From positions 806,001 to 870,000 of the forward strand of contig NZ_CP134880.1 of the NCBI RefSeq assembly GCF_032102965.1: a DNA stretch of 64,000 bases. Reading direction: 5' to 3'. Source of the stretch: Demequina capsici. Lineage in GTDB: Bacteria; Actinomycetota; Actinomycetes; Actinomycetales; Demequinaceae. Below, piece by piece: positions 27,279 to 34,992 of this stretch. The notes under the pieces are model-generated. The model ran no database searches. It was not told where the DNA came from and saw nothing but the letters and a program-made list of their open reading frames with translations. Numbering within the stretch: position 1 is the first letter of the stretch; every line of letters starts with the position of its first letter. A program made the translations under genes and the position numbers.

Positions 27279-27376
27279 GGCACTGGGTCACCCGTCAGAT
27301 GCGGCGACTCTTCAGAAGCGGCACTGGGTCACCCGTCAGATGCGGCGACTCTTCAGAAGCGACACTGGCCTACCCG
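27279..27376. repeat. 41-bp tandem repeat array B (2.4 units), inverted relative to array A
   Basis: Two identical units, 27279-27319 and 27320-27360, each beginning GGCACTGGGTCACCC, and a partial unit at 27361-27376 (GACACTGGCCTACCCG) that is closer to array A in its first eight bases. Unit length and partial-unit length equal those of array A. Confidence 0.85.
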
Positions 27377-27407
27377 CATTGCGCCGACCAGGTGCTACGA
27401 ACGCGAC

Positions 27408-27438
27408 GAGGGCCCCGGGGCTGATGCCCGGGGCCCTC
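27408..27438. terminator. Intrinsic terminator
   Basis: GAGGGCCCCGGG and CCCGGGGCCCTC form a 12-bp perfect stem with a 7-base loop. It would end transcription of proX (minus strand) after it has crossed the 16-bp array. Confidence 0.8.
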
Positions 27439-27444
27439 GCATGT

Positions 27445-27508
27445 TGCGACCAGAGTCGAGTGCGACCAGAGTCGAGTGCGACCAAAGTCGAGCGCGACCA
27501 GAGTCGCG
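27445..27508. repeat. 16-bp tandem array, four units
   Basis: Units TGCGACCAGAGTCGAG at 27445 and 27461 are identical; those at 27477 and 27493 differ at one and two positions. Each unit contains CGAC-N4-GTCG, so every unit can fold on itself. It lies between the proX stop and its terminator. Confidence 0.75.
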
Positions 27509-27516
27509 AGCGAGAG

Positions 27517-28428
27517 CTACGCGGTGAGCGAGTCGACCCACTCCTGATTCGCGGCGACCCAGTCGGCCACGACCTGCTGCTGGTCGGCATCCGTGCCAGC
27601 GGCCTGCAGCGCGTTCTCAAGGTCGTACAGGTGGTCGGAGTCCATCGTGAAGGCGGACATCCACTCGGCGACCTGCGGGAAGTCGTCCGAGAAGCCGGTG
27701 CGCGAGTACGTGTAGATCGACTCGGCGTCGCCCAGGGCACCCTCCGGGTCCTCGAGGTTCTTCAGGTCGTACGCCCCGTAGGCCCAGTGAGGCTCCCAGA
27801 GGGTCACGACGATGTTCTCGCCGTTGGCCATCGCGGTGTCCAGCTCTGCGAGCATCGCAGGCGTGGACGACGTGATGAAGTCCATCCCGTCCAGGCCATA
27901 GGTGGGGATGACGTCATCCTCCATCGCCGCGGTGAGGCCGGCCCCGGGCTCGATGCCCACGATGGTGTTGCCGAACTGGTCGGCGTTCGCGGCGAGATCC
28001 GCGAGCGAGTCGATCGGCGCGTCGGCGTTGACCGCGACGGTCAGCTTGGCGCTGTCGAACCAGGCGCCGAGCTCGACGATGCTGTCGCCGTACTGGTCCA
28101 GGTACGACGCATGGGTCTTGGGAAGCCAGACGTCGGTGGTGAGGTCGTAGTCGCCGTCGGCGAGCGCCTGGAAGACAGGCGCCGGGTCGGCGTACTCGAG
28201 GCTCACGTTGTAGCCCTTCGCGTCCAGGATGTTCTCCCACAGCAGCGACGAGGCGTTGGCCTCGTCCCAGCCGTTGAACACGCCGAACGTGATGTCGCCG
28301 CCTGCGGTGGCGGAGCCCGAGGTGTCGGCGGAGGTGGTGCTGCCGGAGTCGCCGGACGACGAGCAGCCCGCGAGCACGAGGCCGGCGGCGGCGGTGACGG
28401 CGAGAGGTGCGAGCATGCGCATCTTCAT
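27517..28428 (-). CDS. proX: Glycine betaine/proline ABC transporter substrate-binding lipoprotein
   Basis: 303 aa. A lipoprotein signal MKMRMLAPLA...LVLAGC places the lipid-anchored Cys at residue 22, then a Ser/Gly/Thr linker. The mature part is an OpuAC-type periplasmic-binding fold (TFGVFNGWDEANASSLLWEN; VWLPKTHASYLDQYG; VTLWEPHWAYGAYDLKNLED) with several Trp/Tyr residues that usually form the quaternary-ammonium cage. It delivers compatible solutes to ProW/ProV for osmoprotection. AAAGGA precedes the ATG. It is last in the proV-proW-proX string but separated by 312 bp with a leader hairpin. Confidence 0.92.
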   Translation of the reverse strand: MKMRMLAPLAVTAAAGLVLAGCSSSGDSGSTTSADTSGSATAGGDITFGVFNGWDEANASSLLWENILDAKGYNVSLEYADPAPVFQALADGDYDLTTDVWLPKTHASYLDQYGDSIVELGAWFDSAKLTVAVNADAPIDSLADLAANADQFGNTIVGIEPGAGLTAAMEDDVIPTYGLDGMDFITSSTPAMLAELDTAMANGENIVVTLWEPHWAYGAYDLKNLEDPEGALGDAESIYTYSRTGFSDDFPQVAEWMSAFTMDSDHLYDLENALQAAGTDADQQQVVADWVAANQEWVDSLTA

Positions 28429-28740
28429 GATGAGTGTCCTTTCCCGACGAGGGGCGTCTCCCCACGTCGTGAGCACCGGATCCGCCCATCGGTAGGGGCG
28501 GGGTGCGCGCAGCTCCCCCTGGGAGGCTGCGAGGTCTTGTGTCGGAGTGATGAGGACGTCGGTCCACGAGGCGCGCGGGACGCGGGCCTCGCGTCAGCGG
28601 TCAGGCGGACCAGCGCCCTACGGCCGGTGCCGTCGGTCATTGCGGACGGTCAGTGCCGCCGGTGAGCGCCGACGGCCGGTGCCTTCGGTCATTTCGAACG
28701 GCCGGTGCCACCGGTCAGTCCCGTCGGTCGGTGCCACCGT
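28429..28740. other. Spacer between proW and proX
   Basis: 312 bp without a gene. It contains the proX leader hairpin (28445-28469) near proX and a 26-bp tandem array (28621-28750) near proW. No clear promoter was found for proX. Confidence 0.65.
28445..28469 (-). promoter_or_regulatory. Stem-loop just upstream of the proX ribosome site
   Basis: CGACG and GGGG pair with CCCC and CGTCG (one T-T mismatch between them) around a 5-base loop. It lies 17 bases before the ATG. Such hairpins in transporter operons often protect the downstream mRNA and raise binding-protein yield relative to the membrane subunits (inferred here). Confidence 0.5.
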
Positions 28741-28750
28741 TCAGCGCCCG
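28621..28750. repeat. 26-bp tandem array, five units, entering the proW 3' end
   Basis: Units start at 28621, 28647, 28673, 28699 and 28725, all exactly 26 bp. Each begins CGGCCGGTGCC or a close variant such as CGGTCAGTGCC. A degenerate shortened unit may precede them (about 28598-28620). The fifth unit includes the proW stop codon and its last codons. Confidence 0.75.
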
Positions 28751-29691
28751 GGGCTGCGGCCGTTGCCCGAGTCCGCCGCGACGAGCTGATCGGTGTCCTT
28801 GCCTGGGGTCGGCGCGGTGGAAGGGTCCTGGCGGACCGTGCCGCGGATCCGCTTGATCAGGTGCGCGCCGCGCCCCTGGCCGAATGCCCCGGTGAACCGG
28901 TCGAGGATGATCGCGAGCACCACCACGGCCATGCCCGCCTCGAAGCCGAGCGGCTTGTCGAGCGAGGACAGCGCCTTGGTCACCTGGCCTCCGAGACCGC
29001 CCGCGCCGACGAAGCCGGCGATGACGACCATGGAGAGCGACAGCATGATGATCTGGTTGATGCCGGCCATGATCGACGGCATCGCAAGCGGCAGCTGGAT
29101 CTGGCGCAGGATGCGACCGGGGGAGGCGCCGAAGGCCTGGCCGGCCTCGACGACCTCCTTGTCCACGCCGCGGATGCCGAGCTCGGTGAGCCTGACCCCG
29201 GGTGCGAGCGCGAAGAGGATGGTGGCGAAGATGCCCGGCGGGACGCCGATGCGGAACAGTGCGATCGCAGGGATCAGGTACACCAGCGCGGGCATGGTCT
29301 GCAGGAAGTCCATGACCGGCTTCACGACCGCCGACACGACAGGCGACCGTGCGGCCCAGATGCCGAGCGGCACCGAGATCACGATCGCGAGGCACGCGGC
29401 GACGATCACGAGCGCCAGCGAGCTCATCGCGTTGTCCCATTGGTTCACGCCGACGATGAAGAGCAGGCCGACGAGGGTGCCGACGGCGAAGCGCCAGCCG
29501 CGGGCGAGCAGCGCGAGCGCGGCGACGACGAGGATCACGGCCCATTCGGGGGGCGTGGAGAAGATCCAGTAGACGCCGTCGTACATGCCCTCGAAAAGGG
29601 CGCGCAGGAAGTCGAAGAGCCAACCGAGATTCTGCTGGACCCAGTCCAGCCCGGAGGTGATCCAGTCGCCGAAGGGGATGCGGAAGTCCAT
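28741..29691 (-). CDS. proW: Glycine betaine/proline ABC transporter permease
   Basis: A 316-aa membrane protein with about seven helices and the BPD_transp_1 coupling motif near residues 195-215 (EAGQAFGASPGRILRQIQLP). It forms the channel of the ProU/OpuA-type osmolyte importer. The ATG at 29691 is preferred, with GGGAGG upstream; a GTG one codon earlier (29694) is possible. It overlaps the proV stop, so the ATPase and permease are coupled. The C-terminal 30 residues are a disordered polar tail whose last codons lie in a tandem repeat. Confidence 0.93.
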   Translation of the reverse strand: MDFRIPFGDWITSGLDWVQQNLGWLFDFLRALFEGMYDGVYWIFSTPPEWAVILVVAALALLARGWRFAVGTLVGLLFIVGVNQWDNAMSSLALVIVAACLAIVISVPLGIWAARSPVVSAVVKPVMDFLQTMPALVYLIPAIALFRIGVPPGIFATILFALAPGVRLTELGIRGVDKEVVEAGQAFGASPGRILRQIQLPLAMPSIMAGINQIIMLSLSMVVIAGFVGAGGLGGQVTKALSSLDKPLGFEAGMAVVVLAIILDRFTGAFGQGRGAHLIKRIRGTVRQDPSTAPTPGKDTDQLVAADSGNGRSPGR

Positions 29692-30986
29692 CACTGCACC
29701 TCCCTCGCGTCGATGGATCCGGAGTCGACGGCGGCCTCCAGGGCCTGGTCGACGACCTCGGTGGGAAGCGGGTCGGGCCGCGGAGAGGCCTGCTTGGCGG
29801 CCTCCGGTTCCCCGCCGAGCGTGGCGAGCAGCGTGACGCGCGGGATCACCCCGACGAGCCGACCCTTCGCGTCGGTCACGCCGAGCGGGAGCGCCGCCTC
29901 GAGCGAGGGGATGAAGAGGTCCGACAGCGAGGTGTCGGATGCGACAGCGCCGTGGTCCTTGCGGATGATCTCCGTGAGGTCGGTCTGACCCTTGCGCACC
30001 AGGTCGAGGGCGTCACGGTCGGTGACCCAGCCGACGAGGCTCCGGTCGCGCTTGGTGATGTACACGGCGGACAGCTGCTCGTCGCGCATGATCTTCAACG
30101 CTCCGTGCGGTCCGGCGGAAGGGTGCACGACCACGCGGGGCTTGCGCATGACGGACTCCGCGGTGAGGACGCGGGTGCGGTCCACGTCGGCCACGAACTG
30201 CTCGACATAGTCGTTGGCAGGGTCCGTGAGGATGTCCTCAGGGGTGCCGATCTGCACGATGCGACCGTCGCGCATGACCGCGATCCGGTCGCCAAGGAAC
30301 ATGGCCTCGTTGAGGTCATGGGTGATGAAGACGATGGTCTTGCCGAGCGTCGCCTGGAGCTCGAGCAGCTGCTCCTGCATCTCGCGACGGATCAAGGGGT
30401 CGAGCGCGGAGAACGCCTCGTCCATGAGCAGCACGTCGGTGTCGGCGGCGAGTGCGCGGGCCAATCCGACCCGCTGCTGCATGCCGCCGGACAGCTCGCT
30501 GGGGAGCTTCTCCTCCCAGCCTGCCAGGCCGACGATCTGGGTGACCTCGCGGGCCTTCGCCTCTCGTTCCGCCAGGGGCAGCCCTTGGATCTCGAGGCCG
30601 TAGGCGACGTTGTCGAGGACGGTGCGGTGGGGCAGCAGCGCGAAGTGCTGGAAGACCATGGAGACGCGCTTGCGACGGATCTCACGGAGCTTCTTCGCGG
30701 GGATGTCGGTGAGCGTGTCCCCACCGATCTCGACGGTTCCCGCGGACACGTCGTGCAGCCCGTTGAGCATGCGGATCAGGGTGGACTTGCCGGAGCCCGA
30801 CAGTCCCATCACCACGAAGATCTCGCCTCGCTGCACCTCGAAGGAGGCGTCGATGACGGCGGCGGTGATGCCTGGTCCGAGCTCGTTGCGGTCGGTGCCG
30901 GCGCGAAGTCGCGTCACGGCCTGGTCTGCGTGCCGGCCGAACACCTTGTAGAGGCCGTCGGCACGCAGGGCGATGCTGTTGCTCAC
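29691..30986 (-). CDS. proV: Glycine betaine/proline ABC transporter ATP-binding protein
   Basis: 431 aa. The ABC domain has Walker A GLSGSGKST, signature LSGGMQQRVGLARAL, Walker B VLLMDEAFSALDP and H-loop FITHDLNEA, the ProV/OpuAA subtype with EAFSALDP. Residues about 290-410 form two CBS-type repeats (GWVTDRDALDLVRKG; GVIPRVTLLATLGG), used in OpuA for ionic-strength gating. GTG at 30986 is selected because GAGGA lies 7 bases upstream and the protein then starts SNSIALRADGLYKVFG. First gene of the operon; its promoter lies in the spacer to 31632. Confidence 0.94.
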   Translation of the reverse strand: MSNSIALRADGLYKVFGRHADQAVTRLRAGTDRNELGPGITAAVIDASFEVQRGEIFVVMGLSGSGKSTLIRMLNGLHDVSAGTVEIGGDTLTDIPAKKLREIRRKRVSMVFQHFALLPHRTVLDNVAYGLEIQGLPLAEREAKAREVTQIVGLAGWEEKLPSELSGGMQQRVGLARALAADTDVLLMDEAFSALDPLIRREMQEQLLELQATLGKTIVFITHDLNEAMFLGDRIAVMRDGRIVQIGTPEDILTDPANDYVEQFVADVDRTRVLTAESVMRKPRVVVHPSAGPHGALKIMRDEQLSAVYITKRDRSLVGWVTDRDALDLVRKGQTDLTEIIRKDHGAVASDTSLSDLFIPSLEAALPLGVTDAKGRLVGVIPRVTLLATLGGEPEAAKQASPRPDPLPTEVVDQALEAAVDSGSIDAREVQ

Positions 30987-31452
30987 AGATTCGTCCTCAG
31001 CGTCCGCGTGCGAAGACGCGGATCCGTTCAGATCACGATCCGGGCCGCGGCGTCTGGACCGGGACGCTGCTGCGCCCGCACGGTCCCGCGCGGCACTCGC
31101 CGGGTGGCGGCGCCGGACACACACGGCCATACGCGTACCGACGAAGCGATCGGTGTGCGCGGACCTGGGTTGCGACGACTCGCGCGAGCCCACCGAGAGG
31201 TCGGCGCCCAGGCGCAAGTCCTCATCGACCGTAACAACGTGAGCAGCGGCCGCTCAAGTTCTTTACCAGAATGTGACCGTTTCGTGACATGGCGTCACCT
31301 GTGCAATTGGCCTGCTATCCGCGCTGCGCTGGGTGCGAAGTCGCAGGTAGGACGTGTCGCCGCGTGCTCGTGCCGGAGTGGACAACGCGCGAGGGTGGGC
31401 CGCTTCTGCGAGCCGGCTGGCGCGTGGCCGGAGCGCTCGTGAGACGTTGCGT

Positions 31453-31466
31453 ACATGTTAACAAGT
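31453..31466. promoter_or_regulatory. Palindromic operator-like site 1
   Basis: ACATGTTAACAAGT is a near palindrome, 12 of 14 bases identical to the site at 31557-31570. It lies about 180 bp before the secreted-protein gene. Confidence 0.5.
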
Positions 31467-31556
31467 AGTTTCCTCGCGCCCCGAAGACGGTGTTGGCCAC
31501 GCACATCTACCCACGAGATCGTTACCTTCTTGTAAATTCGTGACGACTCGGATCCA

Positions 31557-31570
31557 ACTTGTCAACAAGT
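31557..31570. promoter_or_regulatory. Palindromic operator-like site 2
   Basis: ACTTGTCAACAAGT has perfect 6-bp arms ACTTGT and ACAAGT. It ends just before TACGCT (31575-31580), so a bound protein would cover the promoter of the nucleoside-importer operon. The protein is unknown; the form suits a LacI- or GntR-type dimer. Confidence 0.55.
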
Positions 31571-31632
31571 GTCATACGCTGGGCCCGGCGGGGCGCCCCC
31601 ACGTTCCGCACCACGTGACCGAGAGGAGAGCC

Positions 31633-32346
31633 GTGCCCATGCCAGCTGCTCCTCGCGCCTCGAAGACGCGGCCCCCGCTCCGAGGCCTCGCGCGGCGCGC
31701 GACCGCCACCGTGGCGCTGGCGGCGGCCACGGTGTCCGCCGTCCTTGTCCTCTCGGGCGCCGCCGGCCGCGCCGCAGAGCCCGCAGACGGCGCCACGGTG
31801 GCGGTCGCGCCCCTCGTCGCCGCGTGGCCCACCTCGTTCACCGTGACCGCGACGAAGTCCGAGCCCGGCTACATCGAGCACCTCACGCTCACACGTGACG
31901 CGGACGCGTTCGCCCTGCGCATCGAGCTGGAGGCGCAGGGCACGCACGGGGGAGGCACCTCGCTCGCGGTCGTGCACGTGGCCGACGACGGCACCCTCGC
32001 GTGGACCGACGGATGCGCCGTCGACGACTGCGACCATGCCGACGACCTGCGTGGCTTCCTGTCCACCGCCGTGCTCGTGTCCGCCGAGCGCGAGGGCCGC
32101 CTCCCGGACCGGGCCACGCTGCGCACCCTGGGCGACCACCGCGTCGTCTGCCTCACCGACGCGCAGCTCCACCCGGCCGACACCGCGATCCTCGACCTCC
32201 AGCCCTGCTTCTCGGTGGCCACGGGCGCGGTGCTCGGCCACTGGTCCGACGCCGCGGGAGGGTTCGTGGGCGCGACCATGAGCGCCACCTCGATCGTGGA
32301 GTCGGACGCTCCCGACCTCGAGCTCCTCACCATTCGTTCCTCCTGA
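31633..32346 (+). CDS. Secreted protein of unknown function heading the nucleoside-importer operon
   Basis: 237 aa with a twin-arginine-free but basic N-terminus and a hydrophobic signal stretch (VALAAATVSAVLVLSGAAG), likely cut near AEPA. The mature part of about 190 residues has four Cys (GCAVDDCDH, VVCLTD, QPCFSV) that could form two disulfides, and many acidic and His residues. GAGAGGAG lies before the GTG at 31633; ATG 31639 is an alternative. It ends 37 bp before the BMP lipoprotein gene. No family is recognised. The position suggests an extracellular accessory to nucleoside uptake, but that is inference. Confidence 0.7.
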   Translation: MPMPAAPRASKTRPPLRGLARRATATVALAAATVSAVLVLSGAAGRAAEPADGATVAVAPLVAAWPTSFTVTATKSEPGYIEHLTLTRDADAFALRIELEAQGTHGGGTSLAVVHVADDGTLAWTDGCAVDDCDHADDLRGFLSTAVLVSAEREGRLPDRATLRTLGDHRVVCLTDAQLHPADTAILDLQPCFSVATGAVLGHWSDAAGGFVGATMSATSIVESDAPDLELLTIRSS

Positions 32347-32383
32347 CCGCCCGCAGCACGACAACCCGAAAGGAACCGTCCCC

Positions 32384-33424
32384 ATGACAAGCAAGAACCG
32401 GCGCCTCGCGCTCGGATCCGCAGCGATCGCCGCAGCATCCGCGCTCGCCCTCACCGCATGCAGCGCCGACACGGAGGCCTCCGCGGACGCCACCGGCTCC
32501 AGCTCGGCGTCGGCAGGCGCCCACGTGCTCAAGGTCGCCGCGCTCACGCCCGGCACCACCACCGACGGCGGGTTCAACCAGTCGGTGCTCGACGCGCTCA
32601 CGACCCTGCAGGACGAGGGTCTGATCGAGTTCGAGATCCGCGACGAGATCGCCGATTCCGCCACCGCGGAGCCGATCATGACCGACTACGCGAGCCAAGG
32701 TTACGACCTGATCATCGCGCACGGCATCGAGCTCGGCGACGCCGCTTTCGCCGTGGCGCAGGAGTTCCCCGACGTCATGTTCACGGCGTCCGGCGGGGCC
32801 GACATCCTGGACCAGTACACCGACAACGTCGAGACCTGGACCTACTCGACCAGCGACGCCGGATACCTGTCCGGCTACATCGCCGGAGCCACGGGCCTCA
32901 GCCCCGTCGCACGCGTCGAGAGCATGGAGCTCGACTTCGTCACCGCCACCGATACCGCCTTCCTCAAGGGCCTGGCCGACGCCAACCCCGCCGCGCAGGC
33001 GCTCGACGTCATCTACACCGGCAGCTTCGACGACGCCGAGGCTGCGGCCTCCGCCACCAGCGGCCTCATCACCCAGGGCGCGAAGCTCGTCTACACCACC
33101 GGTGACGGCATCGCCACGGGCGTGGGCTCCGCGGCGGCCGAGGCGGGCGTGGCCACCGTCGGAGTCTCGGAGGCCGCGGGCGATGCGGCCGCCTCCGTCA
33201 ACGTCTCGACCGTCAACCTGGACATGACCCCGATCTTCCGCACCTGGGTCGACGAGGTCGCCGCCGGCGACTTCGGCGGACGCGGCGTCACCTCGACCAT
33301 CGCGAACGGCGGGCTCGTGCCCACCGACATCAACGCGGTGGACGGCGCGGACAGCGACACCGCCACGAAGGTCGACACCCTGATCGCGGGCCTCAAGGAC
33401 GGCTCGATCACCCTCGACGACTGA
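32384..33424 (+). CDS. BMP-family nucleoside-binding lipoprotein
   Basis: 346 aa. A lipobox LTAC places the lipidated Cys at residue 26. The mature protein is a PnrA/BmpA-like type I binding fold: LTPGTTTDGGFNQSVLDAL at its start, YDLIIAHGIELGDAAFAVA, and FLKGLADANPAAQALDVIYTG in the second lobe. Relatives bind purine nucleosides outside the membrane and deliver them to the ABC permeases encoded just downstream. CGAAAGGA precedes the ATG. Its TGA stop (33422-33424) and the next start share the A (TGATG). Confidence 0.9.
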   Translation: MTSKNRRLALGSAAIAAASALALTACSADTEASADATGSSSASAGAHVLKVAALTPGTTTDGGFNQSVLDALTTLQDEGLIEFEIRDEIADSATAEPIMTDYASQGYDLIIAHGIELGDAAFAVAQEFPDVMFTASGGADILDQYTDNVETWTYSTSDAGYLSGYIAGATGLSPVARVESMELDFVTATDTAFLKGLADANPAAQALDVIYTGSFDDAEAAASATSGLITQGAKLVYTTGDGIATGVGSAAAEAGVATVGVSEAAGDAAASVNVSTVNLDMTPIFRTWVDEVAAGDFGGRGVTSTIANGGLVPTDINAVDGADSDTATKVDTLIAGLKDGSITLDD

Positions 33425-34992
33425 TGATCCGACCCTCGCAGGAGATGGACCGCGTCGCGCTCGCGGCGTGGTCCATCTCCAAGTCGTTCGGCGACGTGCA
33501 GGCGCTCTCGGGCGTCTCCATCGACATCCAGCCGGGCCGCATCCATGCGCTGATCGGTGAGAACGGCGCAGGCAAGTCGACGCTCGCCAAGATCCTTGCC
33601 GGCATCCAGCCCGCCGACCGGGGCCAGCTGCTGCTCAACGACCGGGAGGTCGAGGTGCGTGACCGCGCGCACGCGAAGAGCATGGGGATCAACATGGTGC
33701 CCCAGCAGCTGAGCCTGGTGCACGACCTGTCCCTCGTGGACAACCTCCTGCTGTCGTCGCATGGCCTGCCCGCACGGCGTGGTCAGGCGCGGGACCTGCT
33801 CCGCGCGACTCTCGACAGCGCCGGCGTGCACGTGGACGTGGACATCCCGACGGGTCGGCTCGGCCTCGCGCACCGTCAGCTCGGCGAGATCGTCGTCGCG
33901 CTGGCGGAGGGTGCTCGCGTGCTCATCCTCGATGAACCCACGGCGAGCCTCGGCCCGCACGAGGTGGGCGGCCTCTTCGCGCACCTGCGCGCCCTGTGCG
34001 AGCTCGGCGCCGCGATCCTGCTCATCACGCACCGGATCGACGAGGTGGGGTCGGTGGCGGACGACGTCACCGTCCTGTCCCATGGCCTCCAGGTGTTCAG
34101 CGGCCCGACGGAGGGCCTCGACTCCGCGAGGATCGCGCAGCTGATGGTCGGAGACCTGCCGCCGGCGCGCGAGCGTGCGCCGCGTGCCCCGGGCGCCGAG
34201 GTGCTCGCGCTCGACGCGGTGAGCGCCGCCTCGCGGTCCGACTCCGATCTCGATGACGTCTCGCTCACCGTGCACGCTGGCGAGGTCGTCGGCGTCGCCG
34301 GCGTGGCCGGATCGGGCCAGCACCTGCTCGCGGAGGTGGCCGTCGGTCTCGAGGCGCCCCTGGCAGGTTCGGTCCGGATCGCCGGACGCGAAGGGCTCGA
34401 TGCCGTCACCGCGCTCGCGGCGGGCGTGGCATGGATCCCTGAGAGCCGGGCGGACGCGGTCGTGCCCGGCATGTCCGTCGGAGCGAACCTGACCGTCTAC
34501 GGTGCCGCGGTCGCGCGCGACGCCTCCGCGCGGGTGGCGGCGCGCTTCGGCGGAGCTCGCGGAGCGGCGGCGACGGTGCAGGAGCAGGTGCTTCGCGCGT
34601 TCGATGTGCGCCCGCCCCGGCCTGCGCTCGCCGCAGGGATGCTGTCGGGGGGCAACCAGCAGAAGCTCCTGGTCGCTCGCGAGCTGGACGCGGCATGGGA
34701 GGGCGGCGAGGGCCCGACGCTCGTGGTCGCCAACGGACCCACCCAGGGCATGGACCTGCGCGCGTCGCAGGCGATCCGCGACCGCCTGGTCGCTGCGGCC
34801 GAACGAGGCGCGGGAGTCCTCGTCGCGTCGCACGACCTCGACGAGCTGGTGGAGATCAGCGACAGGATCGTCGTCCTGGTGGGCGGCCGACTGGTCGACG
34901 ACATGCCGGCCGCATCGGCCACCTCGGACCGGATCGGCCGGGCGATGGCAGGGCTCTCCACTGCGGACGTTCAGGACGGAGACGACGCATGA
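33424..34992 (+). CDS. Nucleoside ABC transporter ATP-binding protein (double NBD)
   Basis: 522 aa with two ABC domains, like YufO/NupA and RbsA. Domain 1 has GENGAGKST and ILDEPTASLGPHE, but its signature is degenerate (GLAHRQLGEIVVAL instead of LSxGQ). Domain 2 has a P-loop GVAGSGQHLL without the usual Lys, a good signature LSGGNQQKLLVARE, and a weak Walker B. So one composite site is probably catalytic, as in this family. It overlaps both neighbours and powers the two following permeases. Confidence 0.9.
   Translation: MIRPSQEMDRVALAAWSISKSFGDVQALSGVSIDIQPGRIHALIGENGAGKSTLAKILAGIQPADRGQLLLNDREVEVRDRAHAKSMGINMVPQQLSLVHDLSLVDNLLLSSHGLPARRGQARDLLRATLDSAGVHVDVDIPTGRLGLAHRQLGEIVVALAEGARVLILDEPTASLGPHEVGGLFAHLRALCELGAAILLITHRIDEVGSVADDVTVLSHGLQVFSGPTEGLDSARIAQLMVGDLPPARERAPRAPGAEVLALDAVSAASRSDSDLDDVSLTVHAGEVVGVAGVAGSGQHLLAEVAVGLEAPLAGSVRIAGREGLDAVTALAAGVAWIPESRADAVVPGMSVGANLTVYGAAVARDASARVAARFGGARGAAATVQEQVLRAFDVRPPRPALAAGMLSGGNQQKLLVARELDAAWEGGEGPTLVVANGPTQGMDLRASQAIRDRLVAAAERGAGVLVASHDLDELVEISDRIVVLVGGRLVDDMPAASATSDRIGRAMAGLSTADVQDGDDA

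Larger units (their letters stand above)
27157..27516. other. Intergenic region rich in short repeats
   Basis: No gene is seen. It holds array B of the 41-bp family, a terminator hairpin and a 16-bp array, in that order, before the 3' end of proX. Confidence 0.7.
30987..31632. other. Long divergent intergenic region between proVWX and the nucleoside-importer operon
   Basis: 646 bp with no convincing gene. It is locally AT-richer around 31240-31300 and 31440-31580. It contains two related 14-bp palindromes (31453-31466 and 31557-31570) and GTGAC-N5-GTCAC at 31284-31298. A possible -10, TACGCT, lies at 31575-31580 for the plus-strand operon. Confidence 0.6.

Noticed and set aside
26780..27376. 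Repeats as a CRISPR array
   Set aside because: Units are head-to-tail with no spacers, only two full copies per side, and no cas genes are present.
26741..27438. Inverted arrays as an insertion sequence
   Set aside because: No transposase, no target duplication and no terminal inverted repeats beyond the arrays; kept only as a finding.
30987..31632. Riboswitch before proV or the nucleoside operon
   Set aside because: No conserved aptamer core was recognised; the palindromes look like protein sites.
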